A DNA stretch of 41,485 nt from Acidobacteriota bacterium (lineage in GTDB: Bacteria; Acidobacteriota; Vicinamibacteria; Vicinamibacterales; Fen-181). The notes beneath the pieces were generated by a model. That model was not told the origin of the DNA and searched no databases. It worked only from the letters and a program-made list of their open reading frames with translations. Shown here one piece after another: positions 1 to 7,207 of this stretch (its first letter is position 1; each line of letters starts with the position of its first letter). The stretch covers positions 1 to 41,485 of the forward strand of contig JANYLG010000025.1 of assembly GCA_025363775.1 (NCBI GenBank). The letters are read 5' to 3'. The position numbers and the translations under genes are program-made.

Positions 1-256
1 GCTGTGGCACCACACCGATGCGCGCCAGTTGCTCGTGCCCAAGGCGGCGGGTTGGCACGCCGAACGTGCGTGCCTGGCCGCGCGTCGGCAACTGGAGGCC
101 GACGATGTGCCGGAGCAGGGTCGTCTTGCCACTGGCGTTCCGGCCGATCAGCCCGATCATGGATGGTCCCGAGAGGGCGATCGACACGTCGCGGAGTGCG
201 GTCACCTCGCCGAATTCCTTCGTGAGCCCCGAGGTCTCGACGATCAGCTCGCCCAT
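1..256 (-). CDS. ABC transporter ATP-binding protein, N-terminal part (runs off left edge)
   Basis: The first 85 codons of an ABC ATPase, truncated by the window edge. The reading starts MGELIVETSGLTKEFGEVTA and carries a Walker A motif GRNASGKTT at about residues 40-48, followed by the usual region leading to the Q-loop (GVVPQ) at the cut. The ATG is 5 nt after the stop of the GntR regulator gene, with a GAGAAG ribosome site in the gap, so the two are one operon. A GntR regulator of YtrA type followed by an ABC ATPase is the classic layout of small exporter or antibiotic-stress operons. The substrate cannot be told from this fragment; a permease would be expected beyond the edge. Confidence 0.9.
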   Translation of the reverse strand, partial: MGELIVETSGLTKEFGEVTALRDVSIALSGPSMIGLIGRNASGKTTLLRHIVGLQLPTRGQARTFGVPTRRLGHEQLARIGVVPQ

Positions 257-261
257 GTTGG

Positions 262-642
262 TCACTTCTCGTCTTCGTCGACCAGGCGGCGGAGCGTCTC
301 TCCGGCCTGTTCGCCGCTGATACCAAGCTGTCGTGCCACCGACGCCAGGGGGCGAAGCGCCCTGGTGAGCTGCGCCTCGCGTGCCGCCGCGCTCGTCGCT
401 CCCGACCGCGCCCGAACCACCAGTGACAGGCCCGGCCGCCGCTCGAGGACGCCCTCGTCCTCGAGGAACGCGTAGGCGCGGCTGATGGTCATGGGGTTCA
501 GGCCGAGTTCGGCCGACAGCGCCCGCGTGGAAGGGATCTCGTCTCCGGACCGCAGGCGACCACCGGCAACCTGGAGGCGAATCTGATCCACCAGTTGACG
601 GTAGGCGGGGACGCCGCTGTGCAGGTCGATCGCGATCAGCAC
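262..642 (-). CDS. GntR-family transcriptional regulator, YtrA type
   Basis: A 126-residue regulator starting with GTG. The N-terminal winged helix (residues about 10-75) has the GntR signature: PAYRQLVDQIRLQV, then LRSGDEIPSTRALSAELGLN and a recognition helix in PMTISRAYAFLEDEGVLE. The C-terminal part after residue 80 is only about 45 residues and helical, far shorter than FadR or HutC effector domains. This short tail is typical of the YtrA subfamily, which usually represses its own operon with an ABC transporter. The next gene is an ABC ATPase, and a perfect palindrome overlaps the promoter upstream, so autorepression is likely. The effector is unknown. Confidence 0.92.
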   Translation of the reverse strand: MLIAIDLHSGVPAYRQLVDQIRLQVAGGRLRSGDEIPSTRALSAELGLNPMTISRAYAFLEDEGVLERRPGLSLVVRARSGATSAAAREAQLTRALRPLASVARQLGISGEQAGETLRRLVDEDEK

Positions 643-683
643 GGGCGTCGTCTGCCGTGGGTCCCGAACGTCATGGCAGAGGC

Positions 684-712
684 AGTGTAGATCCGGATGG
701 TGTATTAGTCAA
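684..712 (-). promoter_or_regulatory. Sigma-70 type promoter of the GntR-ABC operon
   Basis: On the minus strand TTGACT (positions 712-707) and TACACT (689-684) are separated by exactly 17 bases, a near-consensus housekeeping promoter. Transcription would start near 677, about 35 nt before the GTG of the regulator. The -35 box lies inside the palindrome at 699-722, so a bound repressor would block RNA polymerase. Confidence 0.75.
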
Positions 713-722
713 GTAATACACC
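699..722. promoter_or_regulatory. Operator palindrome for the GntR/YtrA-type regulator
   Basis: A perfect inverted repeat, GGTGTATTA-N6-TAATACACC, with 9-bp arms. It is AT-rich in a GC-rich setting and covers the -35 box of the operon promoter. YtrA-subfamily operators are known to have half-sites of the GTGTA...TACAC kind, so this is very probably the binding site of the adjacent regulator. Binding itself is inferred. Confidence 0.8.
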
Positions 723-738
723 TGCGGTGGCGCTCGGT

Positions 739-1191
739 TCATCCTTCGAGCGCGATCTTCACGATGACCTTCCGGACCTCACCCGGGACGCCGGCGTCGA
801 TTCCGGGCATGTGGGCGTCGCCGGGCCACACGATGATGAACTGTCCGGCCGACAGCGTGAGGAAGTCCCCGGGTCCCGATAGCCAGGTGATGTCCTTCTC
901 CGGGTCGTACTCTCCGGCCTGCAACCGGTCGAGCGGCGAGCAGCCGAAGCGTTCCACCCCGGACACGATGTACTGGAGATCGAGGTAGCGGCGATGCGCT
1001 TCCCACTTCCCCTGGGATGGAGGCTTGGGCACGTAGTCGCTGACCAGCGCGAACAGCGCCTCCCCGTCCAGCTCGTGCCTCCCGGCTGCCAGGCCCTTCA
1101 GGTCGGTATCAGCCAGGAACTTCAGGCCGCGCGCGATGCGCGGACCGAGGGCGGCGTAGATGCCGGCGTTAGCGAGCACGTCAGTCACCAT
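739..1191 (-). CDS. YhcH/YjgK/YiaL (DUF386, TabA-like) family cupin protein
   Basis: A 150-residue protein of the YhcH/YjgK/YiaL family, a small double-stranded beta-helix (cupin) family found in sugar-acid, sialic acid and disaccharide operons. The family signature is visible: GKWEAHRRYLDLQYIVSG at about residues 62-79 and FIIVWPGDAHMPGI near 117-130, with the His and Glu/Asp residues that bind metal in this family. Length matches the family. The start has a strong GAGGAGG ribosome site 6 nt upstream. It lies 13 nt after the GH2 glycosidase stop, so it is the second gene of that operon and probably acts on a sugar released by it (inference). The exact reaction is not established for most members. 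Confidence 0.88.
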   Translation of the reverse strand: MVTDVLANAGIYAALGPRIARGLKFLADTDLKGLAAGRHELDGEALFALVSDYVPKPPSQGKWEAHRRYLDLQYIVSGVERFGCSPLDRLQAGEYDPEKDITWLSGPGDFLTLSAGQFIIVWPGDAHMPGIDAGVPGEVRKVIVKIALEG

Positions 1192-1204
1192 CCTGTTCCT
1201 CCTC

Positions 1205-3037
1205 TCATTTCTCCCATTTCGCGGCGAGCGCCGCGTAGAACTCTTTCAACACCGCGAACGCCTTCTTCCGCTCTCCGCGGTCCGACACCAGTCCCTTGCG
1301 GTTGTAGTTGTCCTGGATTCCCGGCAACACCCGCCTGGGCGAGCGGAAGTCGTTGAGGATCCACGGGCTCGTGCCGCGGAGGAAATCGATTTTCTGCAGC
1401 ATCACGATCTGGTGACGGTAGATGTTCTCCTGGTATTCCTCGGTCCAGCGCGCGTCGGCGCTGCCGTGCAGGCCCGCGCGGGCATCTCCGCCAAACTCGC
1501 TCATCACGAGCGGCTTGTCGTAGACGGTCTTCCAGGAAATCACGTCCGCGTCCTCGGGGGTCCGCTCGTACCAGCCGACGTATTCGTTACACCCCAGGAC
1601 GTCGAGTTCCTTGCCGAGCGGGTCGTCAATCATCTTCACGTTCGGTTCGGCATAGTGTGTTTCGAGCGCAGCCGTGACCGGCCGGCTCGGGTCGAGCTCG
1701 TGCGCTGTTCTCACGAGCGCAGTCATGAACGTCAGGCGAGCGGGGATCACCGGCGTCTCGTTGCCCACGGACCAGAGCACCACAGACGCTCGGTTCTTGT
1801 CGCGCCGGATCATCTCGGCCAGTTGTCGCTTCGCGTTGGCGAGCGTCGCCGGGTTCTCCCAGTCGATCGTCCAGTAGACGGGGATTTCGGACCAGAGGAA
1901 GAGCCCCGTTCGATCGGCGACGCGCGACATGTTGCGGTTGTGCGGGTAGTGCGCGAGCCGCGCGAAATTTCCGTTCAGCTCCTGCACCCACCCGAGCAGC
2001 GTTGTCGCGTCGGCCTCGCTGTGCGCGCGGCCGGGCCGCGCGGGCGCCTCCTCGTGCATGCAGATGCCGCGCAGAAAGACCGACGTGCCGTTCACGAGGA
2101 TGTCGCGCCCCCGCACCTCGATCGTGCGGAAGCCAATCGTGTCGCGAACCACCTCGCCGCCGGCCTCCAGTTCCACGTCGTACAACTTCGGCTGCCCGGG
2201 CGACCACAACTTCAGCCCCGGCGCCGTGAAGTGAATCGCGCCACGCCCGCCCGCGTCAGGCTGCACCTTCTGCTCGAGCTTCAACTCGGGAATGCGGACG
2301 GTGACCGGGAGAGTTCCGCCGCTCACCTGCACCCAGCCATCGACGACGCCGCTGGCGCCCTTCGGGGCCTGGAGGAAGTAGTCCTCGAGAAAGGCGTTCG
2401 GCACTTCGACCAGCTCCACGTCACGCGTCAGGCCGCCGTAGTTCCACCAGTCGGTCATGTCGGTGGGCACCGCATCGCGCCGCCGCTGGTTGTTCACGTA
2501 GATGACGACGAAGTTGTCGCCGTCCTTCACCTGGCTGGTCACCTCGCAGTTGAAGGACGTGAATCCGCCCTCGTGCTCGCACGCCGGCGCGCCGTTCACG
2601 TACAGTCGCGACAGGTAGTTCGCCGCGCCGACGTACAGGAATACGCGCGAACCCGCGGGTTTGCGATAGGTGAAGGCGCGCTGGTACCAGACTGTGCCTT
2701 CGTAGTAGAACAGCTCCTTCTTCTGGCTGTTCCAGTCGCCCGGCACCTGGATCGTGTCCGACTTGTCGAAGTCGTACTCCACCAGGTCACGCGGAGTCTT
2801 CGGCTTCTCATTCTGGAAGAAGCCGTCCTTGCGCGGCTGGTGGCGGTAATCGTAGTAGCCGTTGTCGTAGGGATCGACGATGTAGTGCCACGTGCCGTTG
2901 AGGCTGATGGTCTTGCGATGCTCGACGTTTGCGATCAGGCCCGACGGCTGGGACGTTGTCGGCGTGTCCGCCGCGCGACCGGCGGAGGACAGGAAGACCG
3001 GCACGGCGAGAAGGACAAGTGCGAACATGCGACGCAT
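1205..3037 (-). CDS. Glycoside hydrolase family 2 (beta-glucuronidase/beta-galactosidase-like), exported
   Basis: A 610-residue GH2 enzyme. The start is the ATG at 3037, with GGAGG 6 nt upstream; it opens with a signal peptide (MRRMFALVLLAVPVFLSSAG). Domains in order: jelly-roll sugar-binding domain (about 25-200, with SLNGTWHYIVDP), an immunoglobulin-like domain (about 200-300), and the TIM barrel. The acid/base Glu is E427 in VVLWSVGNETP and the nucleophile is E514 in PLVMSEFGGDA. The FLRGICMHEEAP and ARLAHYPHN segments resemble the beta-glucuronidase branch. It probably removes a terminal beta-linked sugar from polysaccharide fragments in the periplasm or outside; the sugar is not certain. 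It is first in an operon with the YhcH-family gene. Confidence 0.9.
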   Translation of the reverse strand: MRRMFALVLLAVPVFLSSAGRAADTPTTSQPSGLIANVEHRKTISLNGTWHYIVDPYDNGYYDYRHQPRKDGFFQNEKPKTPRDLVEYDFDKSDTIQVPGDWNSQKKELFYYEGTVWYQRAFTYRKPAGSRVFLYVGAANYLSRLYVNGAPACEHEGGFTSFNCEVTSQVKDGDNFVVIYVNNQRRRDAVPTDMTDWWNYGGLTRDVELVEVPNAFLEDYFLQAPKGASGVVDGWVQVSGGTLPVTVRIPELKLEQKVQPDAGGRGAIHFTAPGLKLWSPGQPKLYDVELEAGGEVVRDTIGFRTIEVRGRDILVNGTSVFLRGICMHEEAPARPGRAHSEADATTLLGWVQELNGNFARLAHYPHNRNMSRVADRTGLFLWSEIPVYWTIDWENPATLANAKRQLAEMIRRDKNRASVVLWSVGNETPVIPARLTFMTALVRTAHELDPSRPVTAALETHYAEPNVKMIDDPLGKELDVLGCNEYVGWYERTPEDADVISWKTVYDKPLVMSEFGGDARAGLHGSADARWTEEYQENIYRHQIVMLQKIDFLRGTSPWILNDFRSPRRVLPGIQDNYNRKGLVSDRGERKKAFAVLKEFYAALAAKWEK

Positions 3038-3187
3038 ATGCTTCCTCCAGCCTCTAGACCCGAGGCTCACTCGAGTTGACGTTCCGGGCGGCTGGGGGGC
3101 CCCCGCCCGGCGCCACCCGCCATTTTAGGGCATCACAATGGGCCCAACAGTTCTTCTACAACTCAAGTGAGCCCCGAGATAGTCACG

Positions 3188-3787
3188 TCATCGGGCCCGG
3201 ACGATGATGGCATCGCTCACTTTGCGGGGGCCGGTGGCGTCCGACGGGTGATTGACCACCCCGCCCCGCACCACCATCGTCGTCGATCCTCCGCCATCGA
3301 GATTGAGCGCGTCAACGAGACCGACACGCGTGACGAGATTCTGCAGTTCCGCGAAGCTCATGCCGAGGCTGAGTACCTTGTTGCGGCCGTCCACGGTGAT
3401 CATCTAGATGCGCCCGTCGCCCGAAGTGCCGATCACCGTGCGTGGGTGACGCTCGGTGGCGTTGATGGCGGCCGTCGCCTCGGATCGACGCGCCATGTCC
3501 GGCACGGTCTCCAACCCGAGCACCGTGTCTTGCGCGAGGACCAGCCTGAGATCCACGCGGCCGGGATTGAGACGAAGCAGTTGCACCGCGACGACGCCCG
3601 GCGGCGAGAGCAGCGCCTGGTCTGAGAGTCGGTACAGCTCGACGCCTGGCGCGATGATCTCCGGCTGGCCGAGCGAGGAGAGGTCGGGAGGGGCAGCGCA
3701 AAGGACCGCGATCGCGGCAAAGAGAGCCAGCACGACCGAGACGAGCCTTTGCCGCCTGCCTGCCCTCTGTCCCATCCCGCCGTTCAT
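3188..3787 (-). pseudogene. Phosphodiester glycosidase family protein (NAGPA domain), broken
   Basis: Two consecutive pieces in the same frame, separated only by a TAG at 3404-3406. The upstream piece has a signal peptide and ends GTSGDGRI; the downstream piece begins MITVDGRNKVLSLGMSF and contains the family hallmark DALNLDGGGSTTMVV. In intact relatives a Trp commonly sits at the stop position, so TGG to TAG is the simplest explanation. A second defect is visible: ATAAINA runs straight into TERHPRTVIG, where relatives carry several tens of residues. The gene thus seems to have an internal deletion (near 3455) plus a nonsense codon. The family cleaves phosphodiester-linked N-acetylglucosamine; this copy is unlikely to be active. 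A sequencing error could explain the stop but not the missing block. Confidence 0.8.
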
Positions 3788-3864
3788 GACACCGCCTCCG
3801 GGGCCGCCGCCGTTCTCTGTGCACGCGCACGTGGAAGACGCTGGACCGGGATGCTACCGCGGAT

Positions 3865-4521
3865 TCACTTCTTCGGGAATCCAATCGTCTGCGCGAGGAT
3901 GATCTTCTGATCGGCGCGCAAGTTCAGGACCTTCGCGAGGGCGGTGCGGTCGATCAGCCCGCGCACGACGACGGCGAGTCCTTCCGAGGCGCAGAACAGG
4001 TAGGCGTTCTCGGCGACGCAGCCGGCATCCGCCGGCGGGAAGAGCTCTCGCTCTTCCGGAGGAGCCTGGCCTGTCCGCGCGTAGTCCGCCACGTACACGA
4101 GATTCACAGGTGCCGTGGCCACATACGCCTGCGTCCCCGTGACCGCGCGATGGTCCCCCGCAACGACCGGTTTCAGCGCGTGACTCTTCGCATCGTAAAG
4201 GTAGGCGCCCTCCGGTAGCACGACATAGATGTCGATCTCCTGCCAGTTGCGGGCCGACGGAGCCGTGCGCCGCCCGTCGGGACGATTGACGCCAAACGCG
4301 GCCCACAGCAGGTTTGACAGCACCTGTTGCGGAAGCGCGTCAGGGCTGAAGACGCGGGCCGACTGGCGCGACTTCAGGACGTCCATCAGCGGCTTGCCAC
4401 CTTCGGTTCGGGGCGCGGGGAGCTGAACCGGTTTCAGGTTTTGCGCCGCGGCGACGCAGGGCACGAGCGACATGACGATAACGGCAGCGGTCGCGGCGAA
4501 CGAACGGTATGTCAAGCACAT
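3865..4521 (-). CDS. Exported nitroreductase-fold (SagB-type) oxidoreductase
   Basis: A 218-residue protein with an N-terminal signal peptide (residues 1-26, ending PCVAAAQ) followed by an FMN-dependent nitroreductase fold. Visible landmarks are SRQSARVFSPDALPQQVLSN (the R-x-S-x-R-x-F FMN-binding start), TAPSARNWQEIDIYVV, the helix AENAYLFCASEGLAVVVRG and a C-terminal QTIGFPKK. Length and landmarks fit the SagB/ThcOx-like subgroup rather than classical dimeric nitroreductases. No YcaO or peptide-maturation partner lies nearby, so a role in peptide modification is not supported. It probably reduces or oxidises a small molecule in the periplasm. It stands alone on its strand, after the broken glycosidase. 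Confidence 0.85.
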   Translation of the reverse strand: MCLTYRSFAATAAVIVMSLVPCVAAAQNLKPVQLPAPRTEGGKPLMDVLKSRQSARVFSPDALPQQVLSNLLWAAFGVNRPDGRRTAPSARNWQEIDIYVVLPEGAYLYDAKSHALKPVVAGDHRAVTGTQAYVATAPVNLVYVADYARTGQAPPEERELFPPADAGCVAENAYLFCASEGLAVVVRGLIDRTALAKVLNLRADQKIILAQTIGFPKK

Positions 4522-4562
4522 GAATCCCTCCGTGGGCGAATACTACCCGCAATTCGACTCCG

Positions 4563-4910
4563 GTGCAGTTACCAGTGGTCGTCATCGTCGGCCCGGGCGA
4601 GATGACGAAGGCCCGCGATGACCTCTCGCAGATCAACATGAAGCTGCTGCGCGCAGCCCTCGACGAAGGCCTTGGCCGCGGCTACGAATACCAGGACTAC
4701 GTCCGCTGGGTCGGTGAAACCGAGAGGAACTTCTTCGCGGTGATGCGGTGCCGGTCGATTGAGCCGAATCCAAGCGCCCAGCGTGCGGCGCTCGGCGCCG
4801 ACCGGGTGACCACTCGCGCGGCCATGCTCCGATACGTCACGCTGGTCGACGGCGAGAAGGAGTTGCTCGATGTCGCGCTTTCCGCTGGACCCCCACGTCA
4901 AAGGCCGACC
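4563..4910 (+). other. Unrecognised open frame with coding-like codon use, probably a gene fragment
   Basis: An open frame starting at a GTG reads QLPVVVIVGPGEMTKARDD and continues through NMKLLRAALDEGLGRGYEY and RNFFAVMRCRS to RYVTLVDGEKELLDVALS. Third codon positions are mostly G or C up to about 4910, after which composition becomes erratic, so the coding signal seems to end there although no stop occurs until about 5150. I do not recognise the family. The opposite strand is also open but with a weaker codon pattern. It lies between the nitroreductase and the first brnTA pair in a region full of gene remnants, so a decayed gene is the most likely reading. Confidence 0.35.
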
Positions 4911-4920
4911 GCTACGCTCG

Positions 4921-4971
4921 TCACGAACGGCCCAGCCAGCGCAAAACAGTTGTGTCCAGGTAGACGAGCAT
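4921..4971 (-). pseudogene. Possible start of a PIN-domain toxin, cut after 16 codons
   Basis: A 16-codon frame, MLVYLDTTVLRWLGRS followed by TGA. It resembles the first beta-strand of PIN-domain (VapC-like) nucleases, which commonly begin M-x-x-Y-L-D-T-S-V-L with a catalytic Asp. It is too short to be more than a remnant. The neighbourhood (brnTA, another PIN fragment at 9289) makes a decayed toxin gene plausible. Confidence 0.25.
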
Positions 4972-5106
4972 CGGCGACACCCACGCCATGCTTCTCGGCG
5001 AGTTCTCAGAGAAGATCTCCCGAGAATCAGGACAGTGCCGCAACCCGCTCGGGTGCTGCACCACGCGCGTCGACAGAAGCGCATGGTTCGACCGTCAACG
5101 TCCATG

Positions 5107-5334
5107 TCAAGCGGGTCTGCGGCCCAAGCGTTCGGAGATCCAGACCTTGATGATGGACTGGCGGGTCACACCCAGCCGGCCGGCCTCTTTGTCCAGGCTG
5201 TGGATCATCCACGTCGGGAAGTCGACATTCACGCGCTTGGGCGTCTGGTTGGTCCTCTTCGCGCAGGATACGTCGAGAAACTCGGAAATGTCGCCCCCGG
5301 CGTCAAACAGTTTGTCCAGTGCTTTAGCTTTCAT
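5107..5334 (-). CDS. brnA: BrnA-type antitoxin (ribbon-helix-helix), first pair
   Basis: A 75-residue protein beginning MKAKALDKLFDAGGDISEFL. The C-terminal half, VDFPTWMIHSLDKEAGRLGV followed by TRQSIIKVWISERL, is a ribbon-helix-helix DNA-binding domain of the CopG/BrnA kind. The start overlaps the end of the toxin gene by 11 nt, the toxin-then-antitoxin order typical of brnTA operons. BrnA neutralises BrnT and represses the shared promoter. The ATG at 5334 was chosen over longer readings because upstream codons duplicate the toxin's reading frame region and match no family. Confidence 0.82.
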   Translation of the reverse strand: MKAKALDKLFDAGGDISEFLDVSCAKRTNQTPKRVNVDFPTWMIHSLDKEAGRLGVTRQSIIKVWISERLGRRPA

Positions 5335-5584
5335 ACAACGCTCTCTCCTGACCTCGCGATCGCCGGACAGAGATGATGCGAATGCGCACCTGCCGGCATG
5401 TGATGATCGCCGACCAGTGCTTCCCGCCGATTCGCCCCACGACGAGCGTCCGGGGCTCATCGTCGAGCTCGAGCGGAATCTCTAGCAGATCGGGATCATC
5501 CCAAAGGGCTTGAGCCTCAATGAAGTCGATGCCGTGTTTCGTCTTATTGAGTTGGCTCTTTCGTTCGTCGAATTCAAAGTCCAT
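5324..5584 (-). CDS. brnT: BrnT-family ribonuclease toxin, first pair
   Basis: An 86-residue toxin starting MDFEFDERKSQLNKTKHGID. It keeps the BrnT landmarks: F-x-F-D-x-x-K-S-x-x-N-x-x-K-H-G at the N-terminus, FIEAQALWDDPDLLEI in the middle and RIRIISVRRSRGQERALYE at the end. BrnT folds like RelE-type RNases and cleaves RNA to halt growth under stress. It is followed by, and overlaps, the antitoxin gene. An AT-rich promoter-like stretch with an imperfect operator palindrome lies directly upstream. Confidence 0.88.
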   Translation of the reverse strand: MDFEFDERKSQLNKTKHGIDFIEAQALWDDPDLLEIPLELDDEPRTLVVGRIGGKHWSAIITCRQVRIRIISVRRSRGQERALYES

Positions 5585-5587
5585 GCT

Positions 5588-5604
5588 GGTATGAATACTA
5601 TACC
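5588..5604. promoter_or_regulatory. Candidate promoter/operator of the first brnTA operon
   Basis: GGTAT-N7-ATACC inverted repeat just 4 nt upstream of brnT, in an AT-rich island. It includes a minus-strand -10-like TATAGT at 5602-5597. No good -35 is visible. Antitoxins of this class repress their own operon by binding palindromes at this position, so this is the probable BrnA site (inference). Confidence 0.45.
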
Positions 5605-5625
5605 GTAAATATACATTCTGGTGCA

Positions 5626-5655
5626 CGGGATGGTGGTGGACGGGATGGTGGTGGA
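5626..5655. repeat. Exact 15-bp tandem duplication
   Basis: CGGGATGGTGGTGGA occurs twice head to tail without a mismatch, exactly where the brnTA promoter region ends and the truncated TRAP permease sequence begins. It probably marks the recombination junction. Confidence 0.9.
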
Positions 5656-6008
5656 ACGATACATCGCTGTTCCTGCTGATCTTGAACGGCTTCTTGTTGG
5701 TGGTCGGATGCCTGATGGACATCTTCTCGGCGATCTTCGTGGTCGTGCCGCTCATCCTGCCCGTCGCGGCCGCCTTCCAGATCGATCCGCTCCATCTGGG
5801 CGCGATCTTCCTGATCAACCTCGAACTCGGCTACCTGACGCCGCCAGTCGGGATGAACCTGTTTCTGGCCTCATACCGGTTCAACAAGCCCATGCCCCAG
5901 ATCACGCGCGCCGTGCTGCCGTTCATGTTGGTGCAGCTCGCGGCGGTGTTGCTCGTCACCTTTGTCCCGTGGCTGAGCGCGGGTTTCGCGCACTGGTGGG
6001 CGCAGTGA
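5649..6008 (+). pseudogene. C-terminal fragment of TRAP transporter large permease (DctM)
   Basis: The frame reads NDTSLFLLILNGFLLVVGCL, then MDIFSAIFVVVPLILPVAAA and LINLELGYLTPPVGMNLFLA, ending with FVPWLSAGFAHWWAQ. These are the last transmembrane segments of the DctM large subunit of TRAP dicarboxylate/sugar-acid transporters; LELGYLTPPVGMNLFLASYRF is a hallmark (shown here in overlapping parts). Full DctM is about 430 residues, so roughly three quarters of the gene is missing at the 5' side. No DctP, DctQ or start codon with a ribosome site is present. The fragment begins right after the 15-bp tandem duplication and ends 5 nt before the 176-bp repeat. Confidence 0.85.
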
Positions 6009-6013
6009 GGCGG

Positions 6014-6189
6014 GCCTGAAGGCGCGACGCGGGACAGTGAACCGCAGGGCCGCCGCGCTGCTTCTGCCAGCCTGGCCGCGACCCCTGTCGCCGTCGCTGC
6101 AACAACTGGGTCGCGCTGCCGGCGCTCATTCCAAAGTCTCCCGCCAGAATTGCGCCCCGATTCCGGCTTTGCGTAGGCTCCTCTCGACC
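6014..6189. repeat. Dispersed ~176-bp repeat, copy A
   Basis: Starts GCCTGAAGGCGCGACGCGGG and is about 90 percent identical to 9443-9619, in the same orientation, with about 16 substitutions and a single-base indel. One boundary abuts the stop of the TRAP fragment (6008), the other lies 28 nt before the Uma2 gene. No clear terminal inverted repeats or target duplications are visible, and no known family is recognised. Confidence 0.85.
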
Positions 6190-6217
6190 CGGCATCGACC
6201 GTGCAGGACGATGTACA

Positions 6218-6793
6218 ATGCGGGCCGTGCCGAGGGTGCCGCCGTTCGAGCGTCCGGCGACCTACGAGGATCTCGTCAAGCTGCCCGACCACCTGGTGGC
6301 GGAGATCATCGACGGGGAACTGCACGCCTCGCCGCGGCCGGCGCCGCGTCATGCGGTCGCGTACGCCAGGGCGACGGGTCTGCTGGGATCGGCATTCGAC
6401 TCTGGCCGAACCGGTCCGGGGGGATGGTGGATCCTGGCCGAGCCTGAACTGCATCTCGGACGGGACGTGCTGGTGCCCGATCTTGCCGGCTGGCGCCGCA
6501 CGCGAATGCCGCGTGTCCCCGAGACCGCCTACTTCCCGTTGGCTCCCGACTGGATCTGCGAGGTCCTCTCCCCATCGACCGCTTCGCTCGACCGCACAAA
6601 GAAGCTCGCGATCTACGCGCGCGAAGGTGTCGGCCACGCCTGGTTGATCGATCCGATCGCCCGCACGCTCGAGATCCTGCGCCTCGAGGCGGGCCGGTGG
6701 ACCATCATCGTGACCCACGCCGGCGAGGCGGCGGTTCGCACCGAGCCCTTCGACGCCATCGAATTCACCCTCGGGGAATTCTGGGCCGATTGA
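6218..6793 (+). CDS. Uma2-family putative endonuclease (DUF820)
   Basis: A 191-residue protein of the Uma2 family, a PD-(D/E)XK nuclease fold abundant in cyanobacteria, Chloroflexi, Planctomycetes and Acidobacteria. Landmarks: ATYEDLVKLPDHLVAEIIDG, then LHLGRDVLVPDLAGWRR with the catalytic Asp, FPLAPDWICEVLSPSTASLD with the Glu, KKLAIYAREGVGHAWLIDP and a C-terminal LRLEAGRW. The D...E...K core is intact. Biological role is unsettled; members are often near mobile elements and toxin-antitoxin genes, as here. The start is the ATG at 6218; a GTG at 6227 is an alternative, placed as a leaderless start behind TACAAT at 6214-6219. Confidence 0.88.
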   Translation: MRAVPRVPPFERPATYEDLVKLPDHLVAEIIDGELHASPRPAPRHAVAYARATGLLGSAFDSGRTGPGGWWILAEPELHLGRDVLVPDLAGWRRTRMPRVPETAYFPLAPDWICEVLSPSTASLDRTKKLAIYAREGVGHAWLIDPIARTLEILRLEAGRWTIIVTHAGEAAVRTEPFDAIEFTLGEFWAD

Positions 6794-6854
6794 GCGGCTC
6801 TGCGTGAGCGCCAGCCCGGATGCCGTCCTTGGCACCAGCAAGGAGGACGTCCCC

Positions 6855-6908
6855 GTGCGATCCACAATCCAGTTGATTGTCGCGTCCGTGCTGATCGGGG
6901 TCGCATAG
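6855..6908 (+). other. Short 17-codon frame with strong ribosome site, probable gene-start remnant
   Basis: AGGAGGACGTCCCC precedes a GTG that reads VRSTIQLIVASVLIGVA and stops. It looks like the beginning of a signal peptide whose gene was cut off. Too short to assign. Confidence 0.25.
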
Positions 6909-6943
6909 GTTCTTCTTCGGCCGCCGTCGGGTGGATCGCGCTG

Positions 6944-7207
6944 CTAGCCCGCCTTGCGACGGACCGTCGATTTGCGCCCGGTCCGCACTCGCGTCGGCAG
7001 CGCCGCGATCACCGAACGAAGCAGCTCGTTCACTGACTCTGAAGTGGTGAATACCGCCGCGACATCCGGATCCAGGACGACGGTCACGGTCTCCTTGCCC
7101 ATTCGTTCGGCGAATCGGTTCGAACGGCTTTGCCCGTAGTCGAAGCGGTACTCCGCCTGCATTTCCCGACCGGTTGTCGCGGGCGCGCTACTTCGAGTTC
7201 TGCTCAT
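6944..7207 (-). CDS. brnA: BrnA-type antitoxin, second pair
   Basis: An 87-residue antitoxin overlapping the end of the second brnT by 20 nt. After a variable N-terminus it reads AEYRFDYGQSRSNRFAERM, then VTVVLDPDVAAVFTTSESVN and ELLRSVIAALP. The D-Y-x-x-S-x-x-N-R-F and V-V-L-D-P-D-V-A-x-V-F elements, followed by a short helix, are typical of BrnA antitoxins. The protein has a basic tail. A shorter start at Met16 (7162) is possible. It differs strongly from the first BrnA, so the two pairs are unlikely to cross-neutralise (inference). Confidence 0.82.
   Translation of the reverse strand: MSRTRSSAPATTGREMQAEYRFDYGQSRSNRFAERMGKETVTVVLDPDVAAVFTTSESVNELLRSVIAALPTRVRTGRKSTVRRKAG

Noticed and set aside
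1160-3079. Long open frame on the plus strand opposite the GH2 gene
   Set aside because: It is the high-GC antisense shadow; the GH2 frame on the other strand has catalytic motifs, signal peptide and ribosome site.
4569-5105. Minus-strand gene downstream of the first brnA
   Set aside because: Codon pattern is poorer than on the plus strand for 4563-4910, composition beyond that is erratic, and no family is recognisable.
5626-5655. CRISPR repeat
   Set aside because: Only two units without spacers.
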